DNA of 64,000 nt, taken from Albizia julibrissin. Its lineage: Eukaryota > Streptophyta > Magnoliopsida > Fabales > Fabaceae. Each line of letters begins with the position of its first letter. Position 1 is the first letter of the stretch. The translations under genes were made by a program, and so were the position numbers. Below, one piece after another: positions 34,401-43,675 of the stretch. A model generated the notes under the pieces. That model did not search any database. It was not told the origin of the DNA and saw nothing but the letters and a program-made list of their open reading frames with translations. The stretch spans positions 13,167,001 to 13,231,000 of the forward strand of contig CM073483.1 in assembly GCA_037074505.1 (NCBI GenBank). The letters run 5' to 3'.

Positions 34401-37070
34401 TAATATAATAATTTAAAGTGTGATGTAATTTATGATAGACGGTGTGGCATCTATTGAGGGGAAAATAATACAAAACCGTTTAGATGGTTTGGTTGTGTGC
34501 AAAGAAGGCCAGTGGAGGAGCCAATAAGGAGGGTTGAGTGTAGATTGTCTTTAGCGCTGTGAAGAGAGGTAGAGAGAGAACAAGAAGGACACTCAAAGAA
34601 GTCATTAATCAAGATTTCTCAATTAATGGCATATCAGAAGAATTGGTGATAGGAATCCAGCAAACTCAGCACGTCCCTTACTGGTTTACAGCAGAAGGAA
34701 TCGGGATCAACATTAGTTAGGAGGGATTTTCTAATATGTGGTTAGTTTCAAGTTAGTTTCAGCCAGTTGGCATTATGTAGTGCTTGTAGTGCATGACCTG
34801 TTTTCGTGTAAGTGGTAGGAGTCAGTTATTAAGAGTGGCATAGCAGTTACTTTATTAGTACTTATCAGTAGGGAAGGTTTAAGGCTATAAATAGGTACTG
34901 TAACGAGTTATCTGGGAAGAGTATGATATGAAATTATTTCCTTTCAGTTTAGAGAACAGATTCTGGCTCTAAGCATTCTTCTCCTATTTCTGTTTCCTAT
35001 CTCCATTCCTATTCTATTCTATCTTGCTCTCATGGACTGAGAACCCATCAATTGGTCTTAGACAATGTATAATGGGGTCATGCGATTCGTATAACCAATC
35101 TCATTTAGTGGAGTAAGGCTTTTGTTGCTGCTGCACAAAAGTATACTATTCAACTGAGCTTTGATGCGATTTTAACAGGAATTCACAAAATGTATGGCCT
35201 AGTTGATCAAAAGAAACATGTAATTGTTTTGTCTTCTAGTATTCTTGCATCATGATCCTGCTGTAAAGTATATAGATAATGGAGATCATATTTAATATGA
35301 AATTGTTGGCTACTACCACTGCTTATTTGTTCTGCTCGTTCAAGTATTATTGATTAATCTATCTGCTTCAGGCCCGGTCTCTGTTTGTCAAGAACATCAA
35401 CTTTAGGACATCAGATGAGAGTTTGAAGAATCATTTTAGTGAACACGTGAAAGAGGGAAGAGTTTTGAGTGCCAAGGTATTTGTCCAAATGTGTAGAACT
35501 TCACACTTTGTTTTGTTCGGCTTCTTATGATAATTTGCTTGCTGATGTTGCAAACAGGTGAAGAAGCATTTGAAAAATGGAAAACAAGTTTCGATGGGAT
35601 TTGGATTTATCGAATTTGATTCTGTGGAGACCGCTACGAATATTTGCAGAGATTTACAGGTTTCTTCATATTATATTAAACTATGCAATATGCATGCTAT
35701 AACAATCTCAGAATCCTAACTCTAGCTGATATTTTTCCTTCTTTAGGGGACTGTTTTGGATGGGCATGCACTTATTTTACAACTCTGTCATGCCAAGGAC
35801 AGACAAGTACCAAAAACAGTTGAGAAGGACAAAAGCTCAACAAAATTACTTGTCAGAAATGTAGCATTTGAGGCGACAGAGAAAGAATTGAGACAGTTGT
35901 TCAGCCCATTCGGCCAGGTATGTGCTACCAGAAGTAATATTTTCCATGACATTTGAATTAAGCAATCAGTCTTTTCACTTGCACAAAATATTATTGAATG
36001 CATCTTTTCCTTGAAACGAAAGTAAAGAACTCTACAGGAGCATATTAACTTGTAGTCAATGCATCCAACTGGATATTTTTTGTTAGAAAGGAAAAAAAAA
36101 TTATGACATGAGCTACCTGTGCAATTCATAATCCAACCCGAGAGTATGCCCTTTTCTTTTGGCACACTTCAGTTTACTTGTAATTCTAATTCATATTTTT
36201 ACCAGATTTATGTGATTTTGTAATTATGCACTGCCTCCTGCTAATTCATGAACCATTTGATGTCTTACATCTATGCAGATTAAGAGTTTGAGGTTGCCAA
36301 TGAAGTTTGGAAGTCATAGAGGTTTTGCTTTTGTGGAGTATGTTACACAGCAAGAGGCACAAAATGCACTTAATGCTCTTTCAAGCACCCACTTGTACGG
36401 CAGGCATCTGGTAGGTGGATTTACGTTATACAATTTTTCTTATAGGAAAATGAACTCTCCTTGAAGGAAGCAGGGAGGTAACAAATCGGATACGACAAAA
36501 TACAGATGCTGTGACACATTAAGTAAATTGTGTATTGTTTAAATATAAGATAAAGAATCATTTCGAGTCAGTTCCCTCGTTAGACGTGATGTAGCTCCTC
36601 GAAATAATGGTGCTTCATAGTTTCTCTCCTCTTCTGCTAAATTTCTGTGGTTTCAAGATGATGCATGGCAAAAGCCCAGAAAATAAAATAGACAAAATTA
36701 CTGATTCACTCAATCACATGTCATCCTTTCCCTATGTATACCAACAGAGGCTGGGTGGGTTTCTTGGCAATTTCCCTAACTATATCTTGTTCCTCTTGTA
36801 ATTTCCATTATAATCCCTTGTTTCTCGCTTGACTCGAGATCTCTGCTGTTGAGAGCAATATAATATAGCTGAGAATTCAATTTATGGCTATTGTGTAACT
36901 TACAGGTGTTGGAGAGAGCAAAGGAAGGTGAGAGTTTGGAGGAACTACGGGCTCGAACAGCCGCACAATTTAGTGATGAGCAAAATGGATTTCTAAAGTT
37001 ATCCAAGAAAAGGAAGCTCTTGTCAATCTCGGACGGAGGGAAGATGGAGTTTGAAAGAATTGCTGATTAG
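19486..37070 (+). CDS. MRD1: MRD1/RBM19-type multiple RRM protein (pre-rRNA processing)
   Basis: Exons, all in phase: 19321 or 19413-19487 (leader plus 'AT' of the start codon), 20944-21051, 21164-21278, 22273-23096, 24031-24162, 25011-25097, 25196-25319, 25779-26102, 26442-26506, 33823-33994, 35372-35476, 35558-35659, 35747-35917, 36279-36410, 36906-37070. They encode 875 residues, close to yeast Mrd1. Five RRMs: about 2-75 (ICVKNLPKYV; FGFIGF), 337-418 (LFVRNLPYTA), 532-607 (VLLVKNLPYG), 653-733 (LFVKNINF; GFGFIEF) and 752-828 (LLVRNVAF; GFAFVEY). Residues about 150-320 are acidic and Ser-rich. The family acts in the nucleolus, binding pre-rRNA and the U3 snoRNP for early 18S cleavages. The MSRICVKNLP start fits the family. 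Intron 26507-33822 is 7.3 kb because of a copia insertion. No coding lesion was seen. Confidence 0.93.
22606..22659 (+). repeat. 27-bp in-frame tandem duplication in the MRD1 acidic region
   Basis: Two near-identical 27-bp units encode GSLDDGSSD twice inside the long acidic linker between RRM1 and RRM2. Two silent differences (TTG/TTA and TCT/TCC codons) separate the copies. Confidence 0.85.
23536..23839 (+). repeat. 152-bp tandem duplication in MRD1 intron
   Basis: Copy 1 starts at 23536 and copy 2 at 23688, each beginning CACAAAGCTTATTATAAC and ending near 'AAGCTATGACTGGTGTG'. The first 97 bp appear identical, with a few differences later. A short CCCACA array (about 23519-23538) precedes copy 1. 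Confidence 0.85.
24347..24414 (-). mobile_element. 5'-truncated Au-like SINE with 26-bp target duplication
   Basis: On the minus strand the 68-bp insert reads 'CGACCCCACCTAGTGGGATA' followed by 'AAGGCTTTGTTGTTGTTG', the 3' end typical of the plant Au SINE family. It is flanked by a perfect 26-bp direct repeat (24321-24346 and 24415-24440) containing GGTCGTGTGCGCACAA, the target-site duplication of LINE-mediated retrotransposition. The 5' two thirds of the SINE are missing. It lies in an MRD1 intron, antisense to the gene. Confidence 0.85.
27388..27595 (-). repeat. 3' LTR of the copia element
   Basis: On the minus strand it begins TGTTGAAAG and ends CCAATA. The ATA ending replaces the usual CA: the 3 bp are present in both LTRs, and the GATCC duplication and primer site abut them. 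I see no difference from the 5' LTR. Confidence 0.92.
27596..27606 (-). promoter_or_regulatory. Polypurine tract of the copia element
   Basis: TTGAGGGGGAG on the minus strand, directly next to the 3' LTR. It primes plus-strand DNA synthesis in this class of element. The gag-pol stop codon lies partly inside it. Confidence 0.85.
27603..32027 (-). CDS. Copia gag-pol polyprotein, intact
   Basis: A single 1474-codon frame in Ty1/copia order. A Gag-like N-terminal region comes first, then a CCHC zinc knuckle at about residue 287 (CAYCKKKGHIKEEC). The aspartic protease active site (VDSGATDHM) is near 380. The integrase has an HHCC zinc-binding region from about 516 and a catalytic core starting HSDIWGP near 577. 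Reverse transcriptase shows YVDDIVITGND near 1156. RNase H shows TDADHA near 1319 and SSAEAE near 1361. The polyprotein copies element RNA into DNA in cytoplasmic particles and integrates it. The ATG at 32027 is the first in frame after the leader. The stop TGA (27605-27603) overlaps the polypurine tract. No stop or frameshift was seen. Confidence 0.95.
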   Translation of the reverse strand: MDPYEFPPIFGSIPRNPVTTRANPMALMTGTNPQTQSSSSPSNTSVTGNMVTTPDPPDNQIMAISHRFNGQNYLQWSQTVLRYIRGKRKEKYINGAAVQPDANDPSFDTWFAENNQVMTWLCHSMTDDISESYLLADTAKEIWDATRETYSSLDNTAALLHLKRRLRDLRQGNLTVTEYYNALMKLWQQQDLYDVHPWDTVKDAKLHRKLIEEGRVYDFLLGLNDSFEEIRGRIMGLKPMPSLREVVNHVQFEESRKLLTQSSSSPNTSESSALVIRGQKDERRNSKWCAYCKKKGHIKEECWKLHGKPSTTKQYSSSNITTTEQKAGDIDFLSQEEIQMFRQILNKQNKSNTVPSVNLAQSGNSVIALNMVMTSTDTWIVDSGATDHMTGNKSLIHNLKLCHEHLKVKVANGVFTRVEGIGTVILSDDLELKNVLFVPALTCNLISVSQLTKGQTCKIIFKSDLCIFQDLKSRRTIGTSREWDGLYYLEGSSSQNGRKARKALVSSNTKNHDVLLWHCRSGHPSFEYMKHVFPTLFNKNSTPFHCETCQFAKQTRTSYPRQPYTPSSPFTLIHSDIWGPARVKTLTKARWFVTFIDDHTRTTWVYLMKDKSEIAQVFQNFYTFVRTQFNTSIKVLRSDNAKEYLSNTFNEFLDQQGICHQTSCPYTPQQNGVAERKNRHLLEVTRTLLMERNVPTIFWGDAVLTAAYLINRMPSRILKYNTPIQKLLEHFPNCPLINTLPPKVFGCVVFVHKNDGNKFAARADKCIFLGYSSTQKGYKCYCPTSKKLIISRDTVFLEEEAYYPKLPIQGEYIDIKWLIQEENKSTDSSPPSKPDHKVTIDPFASINQSSSIQRESEHNPIQSESTPNEQQAHVDNNSGLDTESQQEEESRLQIRNEASTGSTISPIQRNDHESNSGLNPEELGWPIALRKGVRACTQHPIQRFVSYGNLSEKMESFVVNSAQIKVPNSFQQAMANPNWRQAAEEELRALRDNETWEITTLPKGKKPVGCRWIFTSKFNPDGSINKYKARLVAKGYTQTYGIDYQETFAPVAKLNTIQVLLSIVANLDWSLHQLDVKNAFLNGNLEEVYMEIPDGISAPNNYVCKLNKSLYGLKQSPRAWFGRFTKTMKGLGYTQGQADDTLFIKRVNDRVTILIVYVDDIVITGNDEGSIAQLKQNLSTEFQVKDLGQMRYFLGMEVTRTKKGINVSQRKYILDLLHETGMLGAQPEGTPMEEGCHLEIKPDGVPVNSERYRRLVGKLIYLIHTRPDISHAVGIVSQFMHQPQVEHMAAVYRILSYLKFNPGRGIFFRKGTTRNIEIYTDADHARDRETRRSISGYCTYVWGNLVTWRSKKQTVVSTSSAEAELRAVNKGVCEGIWIIRLLKELRIPHEGLLQIWCDNKASIKMVENPVYHDRTKHVEIDMHFIKEKIEAGIMRLSYIRSEDQIADIMTKPLSRAKFEGLRCKLGMMDIYSPA
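32067..32153. repeat. Three GC-rich hairpins in the copia 5' leader
   Basis: Three copies of the same stem occur in 87 bp: 32067-32087 (GGCGCGTG-CAGCT-CACGCGCC), 32101-32119 (GCGCGTG-ATGTT-CACGCGC) and 32133-32153 (GGCGCGTG-AAATT-CACGCGCC). Stems are perfect, 7-8 bp. Loops are 5 nt and differ in sequence. They lie in the transcribed leader between the primer-binding site and the gag-pol ATG. Packaging, dimerisation or translation control are possible roles, none of them shown by the sequence. Confidence 0.9.
32151..32304. repeat. 19-bp direct repeat in the copia leader
   Basis: GCCGTTCAGATCACCGTCG occurs exactly at 32151-32169 and 32286-32304. The first copy overlaps the foot of the third hairpin. 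Confidence 0.9.
32345..32356 (-). promoter_or_regulatory. Primer-binding site of the copia element
   Basis: TGGTATCAAAGC on the minus strand, directly after the 5' LTR. It matches the usual plant copia site for initiator tRNA-Met (TGGTATCAGAGC) except for one base. Confidence 0.88.
32357..32564 (-). repeat. 5' LTR of the copia element
   Basis: Carries the element promoter for minus-strand transcription. It is identical by eye to the 3' LTR at 27388-27595. It is flanked outside by GATCC. Confidence 0.92.
32572..32670 (+). pseudogene. NF-YC-like histone-fold fragment, frameshifted
   Basis: After 'GCTGCTGCCGTA' (AAAV) the reading shifts by one base and continues as LDFLVDIVPRDEI. In plant NF-YC proteins the histone-fold end reads AAAVTRTD(I)FDFLVDIVPRDE, so the fragment is recognisable though the middle is altered. 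It is about 30 codons, followed by intron-like sequence. NF-YC pairs with NF-YB and NF-YA to bind CCAAT boxes; this piece cannot. It lies just beside the copia target site inside the composite element, consistent with gene-fragment capture. Confidence 0.55.
34436..35145 (+). mobile_element. LINE 3' end with decayed RT tail, interrupted
   Basis: 34436-34690 encodes, across frameshifts, the C-terminal part of a plant non-LTR reverse transcriptase: VASIEGKIIQNRL, then in another frame RWFGCVQRRPVEEPIRRVEC, then LKEVINQDFSINGISEEL. The typical 3' tail appears at about 35090-35145 ('CTCATTTAGTGGAGTAAGGC' then TTTTGTTGCTGCTG). Between them is LTR-like sequence (34737-35050). The tail resembles that of the SINE at 24.35 kb. 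It lies in the MRD1 intron 33995-35371, same strand as the gene. Confidence 0.6.
34737..35050 (+). mobile_element. LTR-like segment in MRD1 intron
   Basis: Begins TGTGGTTAG, has a TATA-like CTATAAATAGG (34884-34894), ends CCCATCA, and is followed by ATTGGTCTTAGA, similar to a tRNA-Met primer site. No second LTR, internal region or target duplication was found. It interrupts the LINE fragment. Tentative. Confidence 0.4.
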
Positions 37071-38178
37071 TAATCAGTTCTTTCTAAATGAATTTGGATT
37101 CCTTAAAATACAAGAAAACTAAATGCTGGGAAGCGAAATCATTTTCTGAGCAAGGTCTTGTATATAACCTAGAGCTCTGAGCATGGCAATTTTGTAGGTT
37201 GTAAGTTATATAGAATCATGATGACCTTTTGCTTTTACATTGCCCATGAAGTGAAGCAAAGGGGTTTTTCAACCGACATTTTGAATTCAATTTTGAGGTG
37301 GCCTTGTGATTGGGCTTTAAAACCATCTTTTATTACAATTTGGTTGAGTAAGTGATGGGTGCTTGTAAGACATTCATTATGATTTATGATCAACAAACAG
37401 AAGTTCCTAGTGTAGCCAGAACAATCTCATTCTGACAAACATATATTATGTAATGCATATGCTCTGTCCTCACAAAAAAGATGTTCTTTAAAGTTTAACC
37501 TTACTAGATAGTTTGAAGTTCAAAAAACCAATATACTGTACTGGCAACAAAATGCTCTTCAAAACAATTGTTTTTTCCCCTAGTTGGAGGGGGAGGGGAG
37601 GGATGAAAAATAAGCCATTCCTCTTATTTGGTATGAAAAATTGGAGGGGAGGGGAGTTGGATGAGGGGTTCCAAATCCCTCCCCTCCCCTCATTTTTGTT
37701 CCTTTCAAATTGGGGGGATTTGGAGAGAAGTAAAATATTTGACTATTTTACCCCCGCAACTTTTTCATATTTCCATTAATTCTTTTAAGCAAAAAATAAA
37801 ACACACAATCACATAGTTTTGACCTTGTTTTTCTCAACTTTTGTGATGCTTTTTTTGTAAAAATTATAATTTTATTCTTTTTATCAATAATTATTTTAGT
37901 AATTCCAACAGTGTGAATTAAAATAAATGTGTCCGCTTGATAAAAAAATTTGAATTTTGATAATTTATTTGATTTGTATTGAGGTGTAAACTAATTTAAA
38001 TAAATTTCATTTCAAAAAAATTAATTTAAATTATTTATATAAGCATAAAAAATATAAGCTAACATATAAGGGTAAAATGGTAAATTAGTTATTATCTCCC
38101 CTCCTCTCACTCCAATTAAACCAAACAAGGTGACCCCCTATCCCTCCACTCCCCTCCCTTTGAACCATACAGGCCTTA
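37071..38178. other. MRD1 3' flank and a degenerate G-rich MITE-like stretch
   Basis: About 37071-37260 is the probable 3' untranslated region, with no canonical poly(A) signal that I can single out. At 37575-38170, GGAGGGGAGGGGAG-type blocks near the left end (37580-37660) and their complements near the right (38100-38165) suggest a degenerate terminal-inverted-repeat element. Its exact ends cannot be set. Confidence 0.35.
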
Positions 38179-38638
38179 GGCCCTGTTTGGTACGAGGTAC
38201 TGGATTTTGATGGATTGAGATTGTAGCTGGTATTGAGATTGAGACTGCTATTGAGACTGGGACTGAGGAATTAAAATTACGTTTGATATGCGGTGATATT
38301 TAGATAGAATACTTGAATTAATTTTATTTTATAATTCTTTATAAATTTTATGAGAAGGCTAAAATATCTTTATTATTAAAAAAATAACAAAAAACAAAGC
38401 TCGGGATTCAGGTTAAAATTAATAGAGGGAATTTATGTCCTAAAAATATTATAAACAAGGATATTTTTGTCTCTGATATTTACAATCCCCGGGGGGGAGG
38501 TGGCTTTGCAGCAATCTCACTTTCGTGGTACTCTCAATCCCTAGTTATCCGTAGTCCCTCATACCAAACGATATATTTTAGCTTAATCCCTAGTTCAATC
38601 CCTGTCCCTACCCCTAGTACTTCATACCAAACAGGGCC
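38179..38638. mobile_element. PIF/Harbinger (Tourist-type) MITE, 460 bp
   Basis: Terminal inverted repeats of 23 bp with two mismatches, starting GGCCCTGTTTGGTA. Flanked by the 3-bp duplication TTA (38176-38178 and 38639-38641), as expected for PIF/Harbinger. No coding capacity. Confidence 0.88.
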
Positions 38639-39272
38639 TTAGTGTTAGATAACGTATTAACAAATTTATTTACATATCACATTACCTTGAATAATACTCC
38701 ATCTGGTATCTTATAAGATGCCTTTTAGTAGGTATATTTTCGTCTTCTTCATAAGATGTTTTTATAGTTTCAACGAGCCTAGACTTTTTTGTTATATATA
38801 CCCTCATATTTAATAAAGGTATTTAGAGAAAGTAGATATTAATATGATATTGAAATTTAGTTTGGTTAATAAGGGCAACATTACAAATCATTTGAATTTA
38901 ATAACAAATTTAATGTTCTTAATTTTTTTTATTAGTATGTATGAGTTAGTTAGAAACACCAAATGATAACTAATAAGATGTTAATTGAGGTGATAAGGGA
39001 CTTTACGTTCGTAAGGAGGACACAAGTTCAAATCCTAAGAAATGCACTTGTTAAGAAATGTGAGAACTATTTACCTTCTAAACCTCGAAGGAGAAACCAT
39101 TGATCAAACTAAAAAAAGGGAAATACTTTATGTTAAGGATGGGAGGAGTATCACATTAAAGTCCATCATACGGTTGACTCTCTAATCTGAGGGGTCTTGC
39201 TTCCATTTCACACATCACATTCTCACTACACGTATATGGCATTGGAATGTGGTTGTAATTCAATTTATTCCT

Positions 39273-39274
<2 letters not shown>

Positions 39275-39371
<97 letters not shown>

Positions 39372-39386
39372 GTGTGTGTGTGTGTG
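39275..39386. repeat. Compound (AT)n(GT)n microsatellite
   Basis: 23 AT units (39275-39320) directly followed by 25 GT units (39321-39370), one extra T, and a further GT run to 39386. Confidence 0.97.
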
Positions 39387-39446
39387 CTTCCTTTGGCTTT
39401 GTGAAATATTTTACATAAAAATAAAAATAACAGTTAAGTTGAGTGG

Positions 39447-39788
39447 AAGGGACTCGATGATTTTGGACCATGACTTTTTTTTATGTTAATCATTGTTATT
39501 TTAAAAATTAAATTTGATGTGATTGTTTGAGAATGTTTTAGGGAAAATCCTGAAACAACTTTAAAAATGTTAAGGAAAAAAAGAGTGTTTTGAATATTCA
39601 TAATACTATAGAGATGTAAGGGACTCGATGATTTTGGACCATGACTTTTTTTTATGTTAATCATTGTTATTTTAAAAATTAAATTTGATGTGATTGTTTG
39701 AGAATGTTTTAGGGAAAATCCTGAAACAACTTTAAAAATGTTAAGGAAAAAAAGAGTGTTTTGAATATTCATAATACTAGAGAGATGT
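39447..39788 (+). repeat. 171-bp tandem duplication across a MITE end
   Basis: Two nearly identical 171-bp units begin 'GGGACTCGATGATTTTGGAC' at about 39448 and 39619. Each includes the 9-bp target site AATGTTTTA (39532-39540 and 39703-39711) and the first ~75 bp of the foldback element at 39712, so the duplication happened after that insertion. Confidence 0.9.
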
Positions 39789-40497
39789 AAGGGTTGGATT
39801 TATCTTTTTCAAAATTAAATAGAAATGACAAAAATGTCCCTCTAAATTTAAAAATGTACTCCAATTTTAATAAAGATTTAACAAGTTTAGATAAGTTTTA
39901 ACAAATTCTAATAAGATTTTTACAAATTTCAATTTTTGAAATCACCATTTATTATAATGGCAATGTATTAATTTCTTATTTCTGATAAGGGTTTCACAAA
40001 TTTATATAAGATTTTAACAAATTCTTATAAATGTTCACAAATTCCAATTAAAAAATTCACCACTTGCTACAATAGTGAACTTGTGAAACCCGACCTCATG
40101 TGAACTTGTGAAACACTTATTAAAAGTAGGAATCAATACATTGTCATTATAGCAAGTGATGAATTTTTGAATTTTATCATAATTTTTTAAAACTTTATCT
40201 GAACTTGTGAAACCCTTATTAGAAGTAGAAATCAATATCTTACCATTATAGCAAGTGGTGATTTTTAAAATTGAAATTTGTGAAATTTTTATCAAAACTT
40301 ATTGAAACCTATCCGAATTTGTTGAACCCTTATAAAAAATGGAAGCACATTTTTTAGACTCAAAGGGACATTTCTATCAATTTCATTTAATTTTAAAAAG
40401 GACAAATCATGCCATTACACCTTTCTAGTATTATAAATATTCAGAACACCTTTTTTTTCTTTTAGCATTTTTAAAGATCTTTTTCAGGGATTGCTCC
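39712..40497. mobile_element. Foldback MULE-type MITE, 786 bp, 9-bp TSD
   Basis: Very long imperfect inverted arms (about 350-400 bp each). Left end GGGAAAATCCTGAAA; right end reads in complement GGAGCAATCCCTGAAA. Flanked by a perfect 9-bp duplication AATGTTTTA (39703-39711 and 40498-40506), the size made by Mutator-like transposases. No coding capacity. Confidence 0.82.
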
Positions 40498-40760
40498 AAT
40501 GTTTTATTAGTTTCAAAATTGCAATATTAACATTTTCTTAGTTTAGGTTCAAATTTAGGTGAGTTGAGCCTTAAGGATCCATTAGGGAGATGTCATATCT
40601 CAATATTCAAAGAGTACTTACAGAGTCATTTATAGACCACCCATCAATAAGGTCCTTACACTAAGAGTATGATTTTAATTCACGACCTTGTGAGTTATCA
40701 TCCAACTCATTATCAACTGGATCAATCTTTATTGGTCAATTTTAGCTTCTTTTTTTTATT

Positions 40761-41081
40761 TGTTAAGATACAATTTTAGTAATGAAGTTTTTTGTCATAA
40801 GTGTCTGAAATAATTAAGTTTTAATGGGTGTAAATGTAGATACAATCTTTTAAAAGTGATTCAATTTTAATAGTTTCGTTAAATTGGCTCAAACATCTAT
40901 TATAAAGCTAGTGAGAGAATATGTGGGTCACAAAAAAGTAATGGATGTTTAAGCCAATTTAATGAAAATGTTAAAATTGCACAACTTTTAAAAGATTATG
41001 TTTATTTTAGCAACCTTCAAAATTTAATTATTTCAGACGCACATGACAAAAAAATTCATTAGTAAAATTTCAGCTTAACCC
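40761..41081. mobile_element. MULE-type MITE, 321 bp
   Basis: Inverted arms of about 145 bp (for example TCTGAAATAATTAA near the left end and TTAATTATTTCAGA near the right). Ends TGTTAAG and CTTAACCC. Flanking 9-mers TTTTTTATT and TTTTTTAAT match at 8 of 9 positions, consistent with an aged Mutator-type duplication in low-complexity sequence. Confidence 0.65.
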
Positions 41082-41874
41082 TTTTTTAATTAGTGAAAAT
41101 TATTTCATAGAGGACTGAAAATGTTGGGATTAGAGGACTGAAAATATATTTCATAAAAGTAAGAAACCGAACTAAAATTTTAAATTAAGGTGAAGGGTGA
41201 AATGTGTACTTTTATCTAATTGATATCTTATTGAAAAATGGACTATTTTATTTTATTTTTGTGTCTGGTGCGACAATTTAATTACTAATTAAGTCAACTT
41301 TGCATTATATGGTATTACATACAATTTAAACATTAGTAATTTCCTTACAAGTAAAATCTATCCTCAGGTAACGTCACTAAACTTATTATGAGTATATTTT
41401 ATTTTTCTTGTAGTGAAAATATATCCAATATTGTTTACCCAATAAAAATAAAAATACAGAATAAATATTTTACTATGGATAATATTATAAATTTATTAAA
41501 AAACAATTAACTTCATTTCTTTATGGTAGAATTGCATATTTGGTCCTCTAACTTTATATAAAATTTCAGTGTAATCACTTAATTTTATGAATTATGTTTT
41601 CAATTCTCTAACCTTCATACATTTAGTTATAAATGATTATTTTTTTGTCAATCATTGTTATTTGTAAAATTTATTTTTAAGAAATCTAATTAATTTATAT
41701 TAAAGTATTTATATTTATCTTTTTTCTCCAAACTAATTTTCTTGATTTATAAATTGATATATAATACATAATGTATGCTATGATTAAATAGTTTATTTAG
41801 CTTCCTTAATCTTATAAAAAAAGTCACATGGCTCTTGTATTAAAGAATGGAGAGTAATATTTGAGAATATTTTA

Positions 41875-42153
41875 GGGTTAATGTGCGAATTTAGCAAAGA
41901 ACTATTTACTAATGTGCACCTAACACAACTAACTATTTTGGAGTATAAAAGTAGACATTATGAATTTTTTTTTCTTGCAAAAATAGCAATTTTTTTTATC
42001 TAGCCGTTAATATTTTTGGGTGCAAATATAGACACAAGTTTCTATTTTTACTACAAAAAAAATTCATAATGTCTACTTTTGCACCAATAAAATAGTTAGT
42101 TATGTTGGGTGCACATTGGGAAATAGTTCTTTGCTACATTTACACTTTAACCC
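41875..42153. mobile_element. MULE-type MITE, 279 bp, 9-bp TSD
   Basis: Inverted repeats of about 95 bp: left begins GGGTTAATGTGCGAATTTAG, right in complement GGGTTAAAGTGTAAATGTAG. Perfect 9-bp flanking duplication AATATTTTA (41866-41874 and 42154-42162). Confidence 0.9.
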
Positions 42154-42517
42154 AATATTTTATCAACATTTAAAATTTCAATATCAGTTTTTTTTAATGA
42201 AACTAATGATATTAGGTTTAAAGGACTTAAAAAGATCTTAAGGGAAAAAAAATTACACATTGTGTTTTAAAGCACCAAAGAAATACTTTTGCATTCCTTT
42301 TTATTCTTATTCTCTTCTTTTTTTTTTCATATATATACATGCGGAAGAACTTTGAGCCACATATTAAGTCACAATTCAGTCACTATGATTAACTTAGAGA
42401 ATATGGAATAATTTTATTTGAATTTGAAGTAATTAATTAATTTATGTGGGAAATAATATATTCCTTTGGGAAAATGGTTAAAAAATACATTTTAAGCAAA
42501 TTAATTGTTAAATGGTA

Positions 42518-42676
42518 CCAATGTGCAAGCAAGCATCCATCATATGCAATCAGCATCCACATATGCAAAAAGCATCCCTGCAAAAGTGCAAACATCATCT
42601 CTTGTGTGCAAAATATCATCCTTCGTGTGTAACATATCATCCGCCCGTATACAACATACCACCCACCATGTGCAAT
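42518..42676 (+). repeat. Degenerate ~20-bp minisatellite
   Basis: About eight units of a TGCAA(N)CATCC-like motif recur every 19-22 bp (for example 'GTGCAAGCAAGCATCCATCA', 'ATGCAATCAGCATCCACAT', 'ATGCAAAAAGCATCCCTG'). Later units drift to 'CATATCATCC'. Confidence 0.6.
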
Positions 42677-43440
42677 GGTAACAATGAGCAATTAATTTAT
42701 TTGTAAGGTTTTTTTTAGCAATTCTCCCAGTTCCTTTCTACTCAACCCCATCTTCACCACTATTTTTCTTACGCAACACGTGGCAGTCACATCTTTAATT
42801 AAATATTTATATGCAAGCCAAGTCATAAAGCACTTGGTTTTGTTCCCCCCCCCCCCGGGGGACATATAGCACTTGTTTATCAATCTACCCAGCAAACAAT
42901 TCCATATCACCATGCACCACAATTTGTAAAATACATTCTTATCCAATTAAAATTTGCTTTGGTTTTTTATTGTTAATAAAAATGTAGTTTTGTTTTATAC
43001 GTAGAATTTTGTATGTGGCCTGGTTGTGATTGAGTTTGTACATTATACTAAAATAGGTTAAGTTTTTTTGGTTATGATCTACCACAAACTTATTATACAC
43101 CCCTTAACTCTTTTTCATTATATTTTTAAACGTATGGCATCTTATTAGATTCCACATAACGTACACCATGTTATGTTCTGTATGTGATTATATTGTACTT
43201 AATTTAGGCCTTTCTATTAAAATAGCCCAATCATTGAATCAATTGTTTTTCTTAATTGTTATATTAAAGCAAGGAAAAGAGTTTAGAAAAAATTAGTGAA
43301 AATTTTCTCATTATCAAATTTAATCAAAAAAATTGCTCACTCATTGCAAAATTTATTACCCAAATGTACTTAAAAACCTAATATTTGAACAGGTGCAACT
43401 CTTTAATTGCATGCGACATATTTTCAGTTATGTGCAAAAT

Positions 43441-43544
43441 GAAAGATATTTGTATATAGCTAAAGATACATTGCATAGAGCCAAAGAAAAGTGAAAGATA
43501 TTTGTATATAGCTAAAGATACATTGCATATAGCCAAAGAAAAGT
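43441..43544 (+). repeat. 52-bp tandem duplication
   Basis: Two 52-bp units starting GAAAGATATTTGTATATAGC at 43441 and 43493, differing at about one position. Confidence 0.92.
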
Positions 43545-43675
43545 TTCACGTTCTAAAGATGAGTTGCACTCGCTCAAAGGCTTGATTCATTAAATATCCT
43601 TGGGTAATAAGTTTTGTCGGGGGAGATTTTTCAACAAATTTCCAAGAATCAAATTCTATTTTTAAATAATTATAA

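Noticed and set aside
39197..39471. Frames of 68-73 codons over the AT/GT microsatellite
   Set aside because: Translation of simple repeats only (IYIYIY, CVCVCV).
42846..42860. Poly-C runs with CCCGGGGG (also near 38490, 44610, 46590 and 62888)
   Set aside because: Single homopolymer tracts, not the four-run pattern of a G-quadruplex; probably slippage or sequencing-prone tracts.
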